Notes: generated from the sequence alone by a model not told the origin. A stretch of DNA of 64,000 nt from Oxyruncus cristatus (GCA_013399855.1 VXAY01002317.1:2976088-3040087), one strand, 5' to 3'; shown: positions 1 through 13,724, counted from the stretch's first letter. Made by a program: numbers and translations.

Positions 1-3000
1 TCATAAATGCATAATTACTAAGTTAACACATTTAATAGCCCTAAAGCTGATGCTCTGGCACAAGAAACCATTACACGACTCTCACTTCACAGTTATTGGC
101 GTTGCAGGAAGTATTTCCTTCTCCCCTGGTACCAGTTAAAGTAATTGCACTGTCAGTTAAATATCTGGAGGTGTTTTGCTCTACAGTCAAGGGCTGGGCT
201 GCTCTGCTGTTAGCAGCACTCGCTCTAGACTAGACAGACCAGGCACAGAGGCACACACATGCATACGTGGGCTAAGGTGCTGCTTGGAAATTAATTCCTT
301 CCCACAATTAATTAATTCCTCCAAATTCAGTCACCTGACTTCAGGTGGCTGCTCAAGGGGAAGTGATAGATCATGTACTACTTGTTGATAAAGCCTGGAG
401 GGTTGAGATAGTGACCTCCTCATACTGTGCAATGGCCTCCTGCTTCAGGAGAAGGGGAGATCCTCTTGTTTGTGTTATTACTGGATGCCTTATTTTCTGC
501 TCAGGATGTAATCTTGCATCTTTACAGCGCAAAAAATACCCCTAAAGTTAGGAGCCAGCCTTGCTGAAGCACTGCACACAGCTTGCACACTCTATTCAAG
601 ATGGCTGTGAAAAGTCAAACCCCAAATACAGGGCACCATCACTGCACTGCCAGTCTGAGTGCTGCACAGGGATTTCAGACTATCTGCACCCCCCCACAAG
701 GTTTTTTTCCCACATGGAAATGCAAGTCCCATGTACAAAAGACAGCTCAGGCTGAGCCATGCCATGGGAGCTGAGGTTCAGACAACCCTAGACACAGCCT
801 GGAGAACCATGCTTATCTCTCTCGTGGTGGCTCAAAAGCCTGCACATAAGACTGAGGGCCATGGAGGCTGAGGTCTATGAACACTGCCAGGGAGCCACAA
901 CCTCATGGAGGGCAGCCAGCAAAAGGCTGGCACTGCTGACGTTTGAGAAACCACAGCAATCAGATTTGCTGGAGCTCACCCATCGGCCCCTTTTACACTG
1001 CAATTTGTTCACTGTCAGCCTAACAATTAAATAGATGCCTGAGTTTGTGTTTTGTCCCATGGGTCTGCTGTCACTTAGGTAACAACAGTTGTGTAGTGCT
1101 TCTTACCCACAGCAGTGTCCCATAGTCTGCCCACTGTGCTGCTGCAGGATCAGACCCACAGCACAGGTAAAGGTCAGGAGATACCGTCATTAACCAGCTC
1201 CTAAAGCAGATGCATTTTCAGGATCCCAGCGCAGAAACCTGGAGGAATTGCAAGCACCTTATCATATTTGTTCCTGATAACAGCTCCACTCCAAAATGTC
1301 CCCAGTGAATCCCTGGAAACTCAGGGGTGAGAGAAGTTATCCAAGAGCAGAAATGGGGCACACATAGCTACAAAAGGAGACTGTCCTCAACCTCTTGAAG
1401 TGGACACTAAATTGCACTCAGAAATCCTCCATGAGTTACTGAGTCAAATTTAGTTAAAATGGTTGCAAAAAGAGAATAAAAACCTTGTCCATAAGATGTA
1501 CTAGGAGGATTTTTTTTCCTGATGCCAGTAGAGCAACGACACTGCACTGTTCAGATCCCCTCTACGCTGATCAGGCCAAGTAAGGTGTGGAGGTACAGAT
1601 CCAACACACCAGCATGATCAGCATTACACTAACACAGCATTTCAACACAGCAACGGAGAAATCCTGACAGGCTTGAAGGGGACTGGGCACAAAACAGAGA
1701 GTGAAAGAATTGCTTTCAAGTTCAATCTTTTACTGACCAGATGATCCTCTTGCCACAGCAGACAGAATGATTTACACACGAAATGATATCAGAATAAAAG
1801 ACAGTCCCACTAAAGACAAATTCTGCTGTGCAGTTTCCTGTAATTTGGACAAATAGTGCTGAAGAAACCCCTGAGTGCTCAGTCTCCCCTCTGGACTGAG
1901 ACACATCCTGCTGCAGCATGAGCAATTGGCTCCCAGCTCCTTCCTGTGCAGACATGGAATGCTTGTGCCTACTCACTGCCACGCTGAGCATCACCGTAAG
2001 TGGCATCTGTTGGATGCTTTTAAGCTGCGAATTGATGAAGGGAAACGTACAACCCACATCTCAAGCCTAGGGAGTGGGTGACAGACTCAGAACCCTTTGA
2101 TACAGTCATTACCCTCACTAAAGGGAAATTAATAGGTCTTCCTGACATCCTTACAGGACAGATAGTCACGATAGTCATGACACTAAAAAACACTGCAAGA
2201 GAAACCTTCAAAATTAGCAGCACAGGAAGACTGGAAGGGAGGTTTATTTTTCCAGCTGCATTCAGGAAGGCCTCTCCAGGATGGAGCTAAATCACCCTGG
2301 CTTTTCACCCTTTTGCCTTGATTGTAACTGTTTGGAAGATAAACACTAGCCTATATTTAGCACTGGCATCTCCCATGTTATTCACTCCGAGATGGAGAAG
2401 AAAAATGTTAACAAAGAACAGTTGAAGAGAAACTTATTTATTCAGCCTAACCACTGGAAATAACATTTTCTCCAAAGATTATGCTACAACAGATTCTCAA
2501 ACCCTCTTTGTCCTCTGTGTTAACATCCACATTTGTCTCTTGAAGCAGGGGTATTTTCCCCCTTCCAGGAAGTGAGTATCTGATGCTCCACTGCTGGCTG
2601 GTGCAGCAAAGCCTCCTGTGCCTCCTGTGTGTTGGCACCACAGCTGCAGGATGAAGTAGGGATGGGAAAGGTAATGGTAAATGGCCTGCTAGTAATCCCA
2701 GATGCTGAACAGAAATGATGACCGTGGATAAGGATCATGCACTCACAGCCCCTTGAAGCTACCACACACTTTATGTGTCACAGGGATTTGTACCAGAGGT
2801 AAAAGCAAAAGGCGACTGAAAAATAGCCTAAAACCTGTAATATGGGAAGGATGCTATACAACCTCTAAAATCTTATGGAGCTCATTAGCTCACTGCATAC
2901 ATTATGCAACATTTAGGCACATGGCTAAATGTTCCCATAGATGTTGCAAACCCTTCCACAAACCCAAAACTCCCAGAATTGCAGCAGCACTGGGAATTTG

Positions 3001-4485
3001 TTGAGGAAAATTAGCCCAGCTGGTGGCAATTGATTATATCTTACTGATTCCAGTTTGCCTGCCTGACTGAAAGCTGTTCTGGAGGTCAAGTTGCTTTGCT
3101 TTGTGCATAAATGTTGTGTATATATGTACTGTGTCTACAGAGAAAGCAATCATCACAGTCTAATGGCAAAGGGAGACAAGCTGTTTCACAGACTGCATAC
3201 AGGGAGACAGATAGGGTAATTTAAATGCTTTTTTTACAAGGGGGTTGAGTCAGAGTCCAGATCTGTTTCCTTACCTGCTGAATTCCATGCACAACCCTCC
3301 CCTGGTGCTGGAGGTCAGCTGGCTCTCCTACTGCAAGGGAGTTTTAAAACTCTTCCTGTAGTTATGAAAGTTGGAGAAGGACCTGTCCAAAACCCAGCCA
3401 CCCCCTATGCCCTCTGATTTTTTTCGGCTTTAAACTAGAGAGAGACAGGCTTCAGTTGTGCCAGAGCTGGCGGCCACTGCTGGGTTCCTTGCTCAGGTCA
3501 TCTGCTTCCTTCGGTGCCCAGAGGGTACTAGGCATCCTGTTCTCCTGCACCACATCCATCTTTTTTCCTTTGTTCCAGCCCTTACCTCTCTCTTTTGATC
3601 AGTTTGATTGCACTTCAAGTCAGGACATAAGAAAAGATGTAACTCCCCAGAAAATAATACCAGAGAAATATTAGTTAGAGGCTATAGCTCAGTATCATCT
3701 GATACCTGCTAACTGGGAAGTTTCAACTCCTGGAGGCTTGCCCTGCAGGAAGATGCTCCCATGGGATCACATTATTAGCACAGGAATATTTCAAGAGAAT
3801 GGAAAAAATACAGTAAGAATATTTTCAGCCCAGGAATTTGCTTTTCATTCTGCAGAGAGCTTCAGATGCTCCTCAGCACATACGCCATAAAAGAGAAAAT
3901 CTTACATGCACCTGCACACACCCACAACAACACACACATGCAGAAGCCCCACAGAAACTTCACTCCTATAACAAATGAAAATCCCCATGCTTTTTAACCC
4001 CAAGAGAAGCATGACCACATAGTACTGCTTGCTGTAGTAAATAAAATCACATTCTACCCAATTACTAAACCTGCAACACTAAGTAATTCTGAAGGGGAAG
4101 GGGAGAAGAGACAAAAACAACTTGGATGAGAACAGAAAGTATATATGCACTTTTGTGAGTGCAGGAGGCTTGCCCAGTTACATTAAGGTTCTCAGACACA
4201 ACCAGTTCCAAACCATCAATTCAGGTTAACACAAAGATCTCAAGAAGCAAATAAAGTTGTCTAAAATCAGTGTAAATTGACTTTTGTCTCATTAGCTTAT
4301 ACATGACAGTACAGACTGTAAAACCACTCTGAGCAGCATCCTCGAGGAAAGCATTGCTGGTTCCCTACTAGCTACCGGCAGCATTTAAATCCCTTTAGCC
4401 CACAAAGGGGAAAGGCAGCTGAAGGAGGACAGTTGGAGACTCCAAATAAGGACAGTCCGATAAGTACTGTGCAAATATATCAGAT
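1..4485. other. Intergenic DNA, no gene recognised
   Basis: No open reading frame here resembles a known protein, and none is flanked by convincing splice sites. The sequence is of ordinary composition, without CR1 tails or long simple repeats. By synteny with human 11p11.2 it would lie between C11orf96 and the ACCS/EXT2 side. That placement is inference, because no exon of those genes is visible. Confidence 0.6.
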
Positions 4486-4491
4486 TTTATT
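4486..4491 (-). terminator. C11orf96: Polyadenylation signal of C11orf96
   Basis: The plus strand reads TTTATT, which is AATAAA on the minus strand. It lies about 380 bp downstream of the C11orf96 stop codon. The 3'UTR between stop and signal is AT-rich, in sharp contrast to the GC-rich coding exon. Confidence 0.6.
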
Positions 4492-4535
4492 ACTCTTTTA
4501 TGGAAATGATAACAGACATTCAGGTAGAAACATAT

Positions 4536-4667
4536 TAAATTAATGCAGTCAACAGTTTAAATGCAAAAATAAATATAAAGTCCAGCAGCTCAATGCATCT
4601 AAAACAGCTCATTTCTTCTAACAAATAGAAAAGATATTTTTTTTTGTGGTTTTTTTGTCTTTTAAAT
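4536..4667 (-). promoter_or_regulatory. C11orf96: AU-rich 3'UTR segment of C11orf96
   Basis: On the minus strand the 3'UTR carries four ATTTA pentamers, at 4536-4540, 4558-4562, 4570-4574 and 4663-4667, in a T-rich setting. AUUUA elements are a known mark of unstable mRNAs of the immediate-early class. The effect on this transcript is inferred. Confidence 0.5.
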
Positions 4668-4867
4668 GAAGAGTTTCATACAATCAAATAGAAACGAAGG
4701 TACAAGCGCTTTCTCAGAAAACATCCCAACGCGGCTGCCCGCTCCGGGCGCTCCTGGGCCGGCGGTGGGGCAGCTCCCTGCAGTCCAGTCCGTGCCGCAG
4801 CCGTCGGCCGCGTCCCGCCAGGTCCCGCCGAGCCGGGCAGGGTCCCGCCGGGCCCCGCTGCCCTCAC

Positions 4868-5228
<361 letters not shown>

Positions 5229-5377
5229 NNNNNNNNNNNNNNNNNNNNNNNNNNNNNNNNNNNNNNNNNNNNNNNNNNNNNNNNNNNNNNNNNNNNNNNN
5301 NNNNNNNNNNNNNNNNNNNNNNNNNNNNNNNNNNNNNNNNNNNNNNNNNNNNNNNNNNNNNNNNNNNNNNNNNNNNN
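5229..5377. other. Assembly gap (149 N) over the start of C11orf96
   Basis: This is a run of unknown bases. It hides the C11orf96 start codon and part of its 5'UTR. The upstream flank (5384-5450) is a GC-rich imperfect tandem repeat built on GCGGTGC, which probably explains the failed assembly. Confidence 0.97.
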
Positions 5378-5390
5378 GCGGAGCGCGGTG

Positions 5391-5447
5391 CCGAGATGCG
5401 CGGTGCGGTGCCGTGCGGTGCGGAGCGATGCCGAGATGCGCGGTGCG
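5391..5447. repeat. GC-rich direct repeat in the C11orf96 5'UTR
   Basis: The 17-mer CCGAGATGCGCGGTGCG occurs at 5391-5407 and again at 5431-5447, with related GCGGTGC units in between. It abuts the assembly gap, so the array may be longer than shown. Confidence 0.8.
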
Positions 5448-5503
5448 ATGTTCCCCGGGTGCCTCAGCGGAACCGCTGCCGCTACCGCCGGGGCTCGGCA
5501 GTG

Positions 5504-5511
5504 TTATATAG
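5504..5511 (-). promoter_or_regulatory. C11orf96: TATA box of C11orf96
   Basis: The minus strand reads CTATATAA in an otherwise GC-rich region. Transcription would start about 25-30 bp downstream, near 5475-5480. That leaves a 5'UTR of about 250 bp, partly inside the gap. A TATA box inside a CpG island is typical of inducible genes. Confidence 0.65.
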
Positions 5512-5529
5512 CCGGCGGTGCCCCGCGGG

Positions 5530-5577
5530 AGCATGCTCAGACGGCAGCATGCTCACACGGCAGCACGCCCAGACGGC
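5530..5577. repeat. Three tandem 16-bp units upstream of the TATA box
   Basis: AGCATGCTCAGACGGC (5530-5545) is followed by AGCATGCTCACACGGC (5546-5561) and AGCACGCCCAGACGGC (5562-5577). The units differ by one to three bases. They begin about 20 bp upstream of the TATA box relative to the minus-strand gene, so they could be a small array of factor-binding sites. Confidence 0.85.
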
Positions 5578-5618
5578 AGCGGAGCCCACTCGCGGCCAGC
5601 CCTGCGCTCCCTCCTGCC

Positions 5619-5624
5619 TGACGT
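5619..5624. promoter_or_regulatory. CRE half-site upstream of C11orf96
   Basis: TGACGT, within CCTGACGTGTC, lies about 110 bp upstream of the TATA box. TGACG is the core half-site for CREB/ATF proteins. Binding is inferred from sequence only. Confidence 0.35.
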
Positions 5625-8600
5625 GTCCCCGCACCGCTGTTCCCGCGCCGCCGCCCCCGCCCGCCGCGTCCCTGCAGAGCAGGGGAGCCGCAGGAGAAGC
5701 CTTCGCGCTCCGTCCTGTCTCCCCTTCCTGGCCCCTCTCCCGGCCCCAGGCTTCGCTCGCCCGCCTCCTCTCCCCTGGGCGCCACCGCCTGCCCCGGACC
5801 CCTGTCCCCAGCGCATCCCTCGCCTGCCTCGCGCCGCCCAGTAGAGAGCTTCAGGTGGATCCCGGACATCCACGGCGGTAGTTCAGCTTTCTGCGTCTCA
5901 CCTCGCAGCTGCTTGTTCTGTTTTTCATCAATACCACGATTTCTATGGCTGTGAAAGAGTACCAACAGACTCATCACATCAGCTTTCAGCTGATCGCCAC
6001 CATCAGAGTAACGTACCCGTGGTTAAAGGAACCCCTAAGTCAAGCCCAAATCTGAATATCCTAATGGTACAGTGACCCAGATCTAAACTAGAGAGATCAC
6101 ACAGGATAATCCCAGGCAAGAAACATCAGCTGCTGAGAGTTAAGCAGGACTCTGGGATCTTGTTCCAAATTCTGCCGCCTCTAACGTAGCTTAAACACCT
6201 GCTTCAGTATGACTCCTTTTTTTCTTCTTTTTAGAAGGGATCCTAAAGTTTTCCATTCCCCTGTGGGCTCTCTCTTCAATAGGATGGAGAACGAGATCCT
6301 CAGACATAAAATGGCATACAAATATTACTGAGCTAAAACAAAGGCTTGCAAATTAGTGATGGCTGGAACCACGCTCTAAAGCTGTGCGTGCCAAGGACTC
6401 TCGGTGATGGAAAAACCCAAAAACGTAAGAAAAACATTTGATGGGAATAGGAAAGGACCTGGAGGGAAGCAGAGTAGAAAAGTATGAAGGAGGAAGAGCC
6501 TGAAATGGTAAGTCTGTCCCCTCTTCAGGGCTAATGTTAGACTACTCCCATAAAGATATTCTCCAGGATAGCTTCACCCACTCGAGGATATTTTTGAAGC
6601 TTGGTTAGGAACTGGGAAGGAAGCAGAGGCTTAGCAATGTTATCAGGAATCCTGGTCTGTGCTGCCAAGGGGACAGGGATAACACACTCAGGGCCCGGGG
6701 GTTTGCGGAGCAGTCAGTGAGCGCTCAGTTGCACACGCAGCACAGCACCACAGTGTGGAGGTACCCGGGGCATTGCCAGTACCAGTTACCCCACAGAGGG
6801 ACCTGCACACACTTACTACAGCAGCCCTGGGTCCTATGACCAAGCTGCAGCCAGTGAGAGTTTGTTGTGTTTTGCCATAAAATATGTTGTTTGTGCCAAG
6901 AAAGACAAATGCTCTGAAAAAAACCCAGGAGCTTACATACAGCATACAAATTCTGTGCCACAGCCCAGCACACAGAAATGGCCTTATTTTTTAAGTTCAC
7001 CATCAGAAAGTCTCAAAGTTGTCTTTGGGTGAGGCGTGGGACTGGACCCTCCTCTTTTCAAACTGCCTTAGCAGTGGCAATGTTTCAGAACCTGCACTGG
7101 AAACAAACCCCTGTAAATTACAGCCCTGTCTCAAATGTGATGAAATGAAAAAAGAATCCAGTTTAAGGAGAGAAGGGAGCAGAAGCACTTGCTAGTGTAT
7201 TTCCAGAACGCTGTCTGTGTTGCTCCTTGCCAGTGTAAAAGAGATAATAAGAGACTTGGCTGTATGAAACACCTGGCTGCAATCTCTTGGCTTCCTTGCT
7301 CCCCAAGGCAGCTTTAGCACCAGGTTCAGTTTGAAGCCTTTTTGCTTGGAGATACAGTTAGCTTAATAAGGGAACAATTTTCTTTTTGGTCAAATTGAAT
7401 CATTCCAGCTCGCAGAAGGCTGTGTTTTATACTGTTGATTTTAATGGCTAAATTTAGCCCATACGGTCCTGCTGTAGTATAATAACTTTCTCTCGGGGCT
7501 CCATTTACAACCTCTTTAATTCCTGACAACTCGATTCTGCAGCATGGTGAGGGCCAAACTGTTTGCTGGGTACAGCCCTCCAAGAAGACAAGCCCAATGA
7601 CCAGTTTGGAGGCCTTCTGGGGCTGAGCTTGTCTATCCTGCAGAAATGAGATGACACAGGAGCCTTGTTCTGTCAGACAAGCATCTCACATTCATTTGAA
7701 GCAAGGTAAATTTAATCTGCTCTAGCCCAAAAGGATCCAAAATTCAGCCAAAAAAGGCTGATTGACTTGATATCTGCAATTCAACACATGTGTACCCAGT
7801 CCCAATTGCCTGCCTTGTTTCCTGCAGAAAGTTCAGTATGAAGGCAAACTCAGGTGGAGCAAACATTTAATCCCTCACAAAAATGATTATAAAATGCTCT
7901 GGGAAATTTCAGTGCTGACTTGGAGCAAGATCACCATGGTAATAACCAGGAGGCCTTGAAGATTTTATTTGAGACAATTCAGAAAAAATATCCCGTGACA
8001 TAATCCCCCAAGTTAGATCTGCAACGTGCTAATGTAAAAACTATATTTACTCCAGTGGTTTAAATCATGACTTCAATCTCAGTGGCTCCCAGTATTGAAA
8101 TGTGACCGCATGGTATAGATTACAGGCACTCTCTGCCACATGGATCATCAGATCCTGCATAGTACAGGGTTGAAGTCACTTTGTACACCAGCACACTGCA
8201 CAGGGGCTGGAGGGAATCTTTACTCAGAGCTGGAAACATTTCAAATGTGTGTTTGGGGCCTTGGGAAGTTAAAACTCCAGTTTCATAGGAGGAGAAACAA
8301 CTAACACTGCTGAAACAGCACCATGGAAATTAGTTTGTCATCTGTTCATTTGTTTAACAGTGTGATTATAGAAAACACACACGGCCTATTAATTATTATT
8401 CCTCTTGCTGGCTATCAGATTGAATGCCACAGAAGGGAAAGTAAAGCTTAAGAAGAGGATGGAGTGAGATATCCACCTCTTCCTGCAGGAAAAGAAACTT
8501 TTGAAGGGCCAGGGCTTTTACGGAAACCACCTGTTTCTGGGCAATCCCGGTGTGGACACCCTGAACACAACAGTTTCTGTCCCAAAATGGAGCAATAACC

Positions 8601-11600
8601 CTGCTGTCAGAGTTGATGGGGCCCCAGCAAAAGCTGCTTCCCAGCAGGATGCTTTAGTCCATCCCAACGCAGGTTTCAAATATCCTCAAAACATACTTGA
8701 GAGTAAAAGCTGCCTCCTGCTGTTCTGGCAGGTGGCATTTCCAGCTGTGTCACTACACCTTGCTGTGCACATCTCCACTCAACATCCTGCTCTGTGAACT
8801 CATTTCCATCAGGACATAGGAAGGAGTTGCTATTCTTTCTCCACTGCATTTCACACCCTGAAATAACCATTTTTTAAATAGTAATAAAAACATTCAGACA
8901 ACTTCAGTCTAACAGATACTGGCTTACAGACTGGAAAGGACACACCAAATAAACAGGTAGCCAATACAAACTACCTCTGAAAGCAGAAGGTAAGTCTTCC
9001 CGTCTCTTTCTCTGCGTGCACACATGCACATTTGATTTAAACTTGAAATTGCACCTTATTCTCTGGGCTATGTAGAGGGGCATCCTGCCTGGCAGCGTTT
9101 GGGGGCAGCCGTGGGGAGCCCTGCAGCCAGCAGCACAGGTGAGGAATAAGCTTGTCTCCCCTCTGCAGCAGGCAGGCACAGGCAGGGCCTTAGCTGCAGG
9201 ATTGGGAATTTCCGTAGGCAAGACAAGATTTGGCTTGTTCTGCAGCACACTCTGCTTCCAGCCTCCTGCAGGCCAGGGCTCTTCTTCACACCCTTCACAC
9301 ACATGATTTTTGTCCCCTACAGCATGGGATGAGGGAGAAGCCTCAGGTAACAAGGGGTGAGAAAACTCCCTAACAGCACTTACCATATTTTGAAAGCAAA
9401 TACATTCAGCAAGGCACCTGTGAGTGGCAGCAGGAGGCTCAGGTCCCTGCTGGGATCTTTGCAGGCAGATTGTGAAAAATTACTTCTACTAAAGCTACTT
9501 CCATGAAAAAGCTCTTCCCAGTGTACCAGGGATTTGCTAGGATGGGCAAGTTCTCTGAGGGATGTTTCAAATGGGATGCTTTAATGCATGAACTGTAGGT
9601 GCATGGAAGGATTTCTATATCTCCCTAGGCAGTCTGACACAGAAATGATATCACCTTGTCACTTATTGAGGTTTCAAGATAATTCTCTGGACAGAATAAC
9701 ATTTTAAAGGGGGTTTTCTCATTTGTATATATCTGATTTTTATATGTAACTAGGCCATTTGAGCTGAAAAATTTCTTTCCAAATTAGCCTAAAGTAGTGA
9801 GTGGGAAATTCAGCTAGGTTATTGATTCCCAGCTTTTTCTTTTTAAGGATACCTTCATGGCATTATCCTCCTCAGCCCATCCTTGAAGCCCAGCTCCTCC
9901 TCTTCCCTGTCTCTGCTCTGTTTCCTGTTCCCTCTTCCTCAGTTCTAGCCACTACCGTTTTAGCAGACACAGACCCACCAGCTCAGCAATGCTTCCTGGC
10001 TCGGGGGCACCGTGGTCTTCACCATCCCTGAAGGTGCCTCTGGCTAGCTGGGAACTCACCTGTTACCAGATCCGGGAGCGGGACCATTTCCTTCCAACTC
10101 AGCAGCCAGCGCTGAAAGACAAGGACGTACCCACACCATGACTGTAGGTTGTGACAAACACTCGTCAATACTTGTGAGAAGCTCATGATACAACACAGTT
10201 AACAAAAAGTATGTGTATTTGAAGCTCCTACCCCCTCAAATATTTAAATTTCAGTCTTGCCTGACTTTTTACAAGCTGCAATAAATCCCATAGAGCTTCC
10301 GCCTAACATCATTTGGACAGAGTACTAACTAAAATGTTTGAATGTATTAATGGTTCTCACAGAAATGTATTACTTTATTCTCTATACAGAACTGTTTTAA
10401 TTGTAAAGTGATAGCTGAAGTGAAAAGTCAGTGTGTTTCAGCAGCACCTCACAAGTTAACAGCATTTGGCTGTCATCACACCACTAACAGGAAATGTAGT
10501 AACAAAACTCTTTGTTTTGAAAGAGAGCTGCAAAGTGTTCCCCGACAAAAATTGCTACATTAAATTTCCCTTGTTCGGCCCACAGGCATCAGAAGGCATG
10601 GTAGATTTTCCCAGCACTGTTACTGATGTATCAAGACAGGGTGCTACGAGGATACAAGATAAAAGTGTGGTTCAGACAACTGGAGACAAGTGATTGCAGA
10701 AAACTCAGTGCTTTAAAGAATGAAACTACACTTTCAACAACTTAAAGGGACTGACTGCTTTGAATATTTCTGCTGGTTAAAGCTGCTGCCACTTGGAGTA
10801 AAATTAACCTCTAAGCTTCCACGGCTTTAACTGTTGATGTATTACCTTGTCTAGCTGTTACTGTGATACTATCCATTAAGCAGCGCAGAAATAAGTATTT
10901 CTAGTCCAGTACTTTCTGTCCCAGGTTCAAAATCTGGAAGAAGTGTTTTGTCCCAAAAAATTATTTAAGAAGTTTACAAAAAATACAAAACCTTGTTGTG
11001 TGCAGAGGAGAACTTTGCTGCTGAACACTGGGACTTTCCAACCTTCCACATGGTCCACACTGAGCTGGTGGCTGGGACAGTGCCGATGGCCAGGCACGCT
11101 GTGCTGCCTCCTGGGCAGTGTGTCACCAGGAGGAGTGACTATGAGCAAGGGAGCGAGGAGAGGAGGATTCTCCCACTCCTTACCAGGGATCCTCAGGCTA
11201 ACCCATACCTGTCAGAGCACAGAGCGCTTGACTTGGTTTCTCTTCTGTACCCAACTGCTGAGTTCTGCAAAAGCTGAAGAAATTGAATTATTTCTGAGAC
11301 TTTCCATCTTCTCTCAGATTTGGACAAAACTGTCCACATATCTCAAAACTAGCAGGGGAGGCCTGACCAGAAGAGACCACGGTCACATAGGCTCTAGATG
11401 CTTTGGAGGCTGGGCAAAAGGAAAATCTTTCCTACACGAGTCAAGATTCAAAATCTTAAGTCAGTACCATATCAGATCTTAGCACTTCCGATGGATTTTA
11501 TCTTCCATTTTCTTCTGCAACTAAAAACACTGCAGAGCATCCACATATTTCAGCAGAATAAATTTATTTTTTCCTCTCTTTTTAAGACTAGTTGTAAGCA

Positions 11601-13710
11601 ATCAAGAAAGAAATCAACTTAAGTCTAGAGATTAAAACAGAAGTTTCTTGACAACTGAACTATCAGACTTCAAGTAACCTAATCCTGGAGACTTTTTTTA
11701 CTCAGTCTCTAAACCTTTTGGGGACTTTAGACAAAAATTGCAACAACCACAGTAGTAAATTGCTGCGTGATGGTTCAGCAACTGAAGCCTTGCCTTGCAG
11801 AGGGGAGCCAGAGTGGTGCTATTGCTGACAAGCAGAAAGAAAAACAAGTGTAACCTCTTCTCTGTCAGATGAAAGCCCATAGCACCCAAAGCTGAGGAAT
11901 GCTCTGTATAACACCGGGAAGCAGTTTTTCTAAGGTAAAATAGAGCTCCTTTAGTCTCTGCAAGGGAAGTGAAGCCAGGAGATAACTGGTGAGGTCACAA
12001 AAGGAAAAAATGATCAGTTTAAAATACAGGGAAATTACAGAGAAGCAGCCAATGCTCAGGCTGCTGCAGCACCAAGTTGCCACATTCTGAGTCCAACCTG
12101 CACTCCCTCACTCCGTCACTCTCCTTGCTCTGAGGCCTGGGAGGATTTCTTCATGCTGGCTTGTCAGCCTGTTTCAGGGTAGCAATCTCTTCTCTGGTAT
12201 GAGCTGTGATGGCTTCATTGATGCTGGGAAATCGCAGATATTGGAAAAGTTTGCTGTAGGTACAGTTTTTCAGACACTGCCCTACTGATGTGCCTGCTGC
12301 CTCCCCTCCCCTCAGCAGAGGAGGGTTGAGTGGGTACCAGTGTTGCATCCTGGCCACGCTCAGCCTGCAGCCATCTACTGCTTCCCAACAGAAAACACTA
12401 CCAGCCAATTTTAAATCCCTCTTGCACTACTAGACCTTGCTTCTCCCAAAAAATTGAGTCTGCATCTTGTGGCCCCTCCTTTCCAAGCCACCCAGTTAAC
12501 TCAAGCCAAAGGCATGACATGCTGGTTGGCCAAGCTGTCTTCTCCTCAGCACAGTGCAGAAATCCAGTATGGACCTGCCTCCAGAAAGCAAGACGTGGGA
12601 GAAAGAACTGGGAACCATGTATATTCTGCAGCCTAACAGACTAGGCACCAGGCTGGGACTGTGGGTTGTGTATCTAGGCCAGTACACCCTCTGGCAAATC
12701 ACGTCTCTGCTCACTCCTGATTTATCTTCTGCTCTCTGCATCAGAAGCTCTTCAGGGCAAGAAGCCTTCCCACAGCCCTCCCTAATGAGGATGTGGACCC
12801 GATGGCCAGTGATAAGTCACAGCTCTGAATCCCATCCCACCCAACACCGGATCTCCGTTTAGCCTGTGAGTTCCTCCAAGTAGCCTGTTTTCTGCTCTTT
12901 TCTGCTATAAGGGATCATGCTTTGGCAGCTTACTTCCCAAGGTCAGCCACTGCAGGCTACATGGCAGCCTGCCCTGGTACATGGACATTGTTGGAAACAT
13001 GTGCCCAGGAGTGAAGGATGGCACCGGCAGCTCAGAGATTAGCTATAACCAACACACTCTTCAGTGTGGACCTATGTGATGTCTCCACCATGGGACCAGA
13101 GTAACAGAATAAAAACCACCCTCTGTGACCGGCAAAGCAGCTGCACACACAGCTGTAGTCAGAAAAAACTTTTGGTTGAGCATCATGCTGGATCCAGAGA
13201 GCACTGTCTGTCAGGACGATCCCCTGTGATGTGAAGACTCTGCTCTGAGTCTTGCTCAGCCAGCAAAATCTCCTGTGTGTACAGAACAAAGTTTTTGTTT
13301 CTGCTGCAAAATCTAAATTAAACAATGGGGGCAATGGAATAGACCTCCTTGCTCTACATTCTGATTAAAATTCTTCAATACAGTCCACACTTTCTTTACT
13401 TCAAACAAAACCCCCTAGCTCCCCCGAGGTGTGCCTCTCCAGCATGAGCCACAAAAGACCTGCGAGCTTCAAGGGAGTTTGTAATAACTCCACAAAGCTG
13501 TACTGAACACTACACAGAAGAAGAATGAGGTAAATTAAATAGGGCAACAGGGGAGAAAGCACTCCCATGGCCAGCTGCTGCTGAGCCCCTCTGCAACTCT
13601 CACCAGTTGCTCTCAGGTGTGCCAAGAAGAGACGATACCTGCAAGATCTCAGCAGAAGTTACGTGCAGGGAGGACAGGCCAGGGAGCTCCAATTTAAACA
13701 AATTATCCAG

Positions 13711-13724
13711 GTTGCTATGGAAAC
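13711..13724. promoter_or_regulatory. RFX X-box-like motif
   Basis: GTTGCTATGGAAAC fits the RFX-family X-box pattern (GTNRCC half-sites as an inverted repeat around AT) with one change from the strong form GTTGCCATGGAAAC. It lies in intergenic DNA. Looser matches to this pattern are expected by chance in 64 kb. Confidence 0.3.

Noticed and set aside
8904..9386. 160-codon minus-strand open frame
   Set aside because: There is no domain or homologue I recognise, no clear splice or promoter context, and a second overlapping frame.
10943..11482. 179-codon plus-strand open frame, the longest without unknown bases
   Set aside because: The sequence has no recognisable domain, an unusual residue mix and overlapping open frames. 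It is probably chance in unique DNA.
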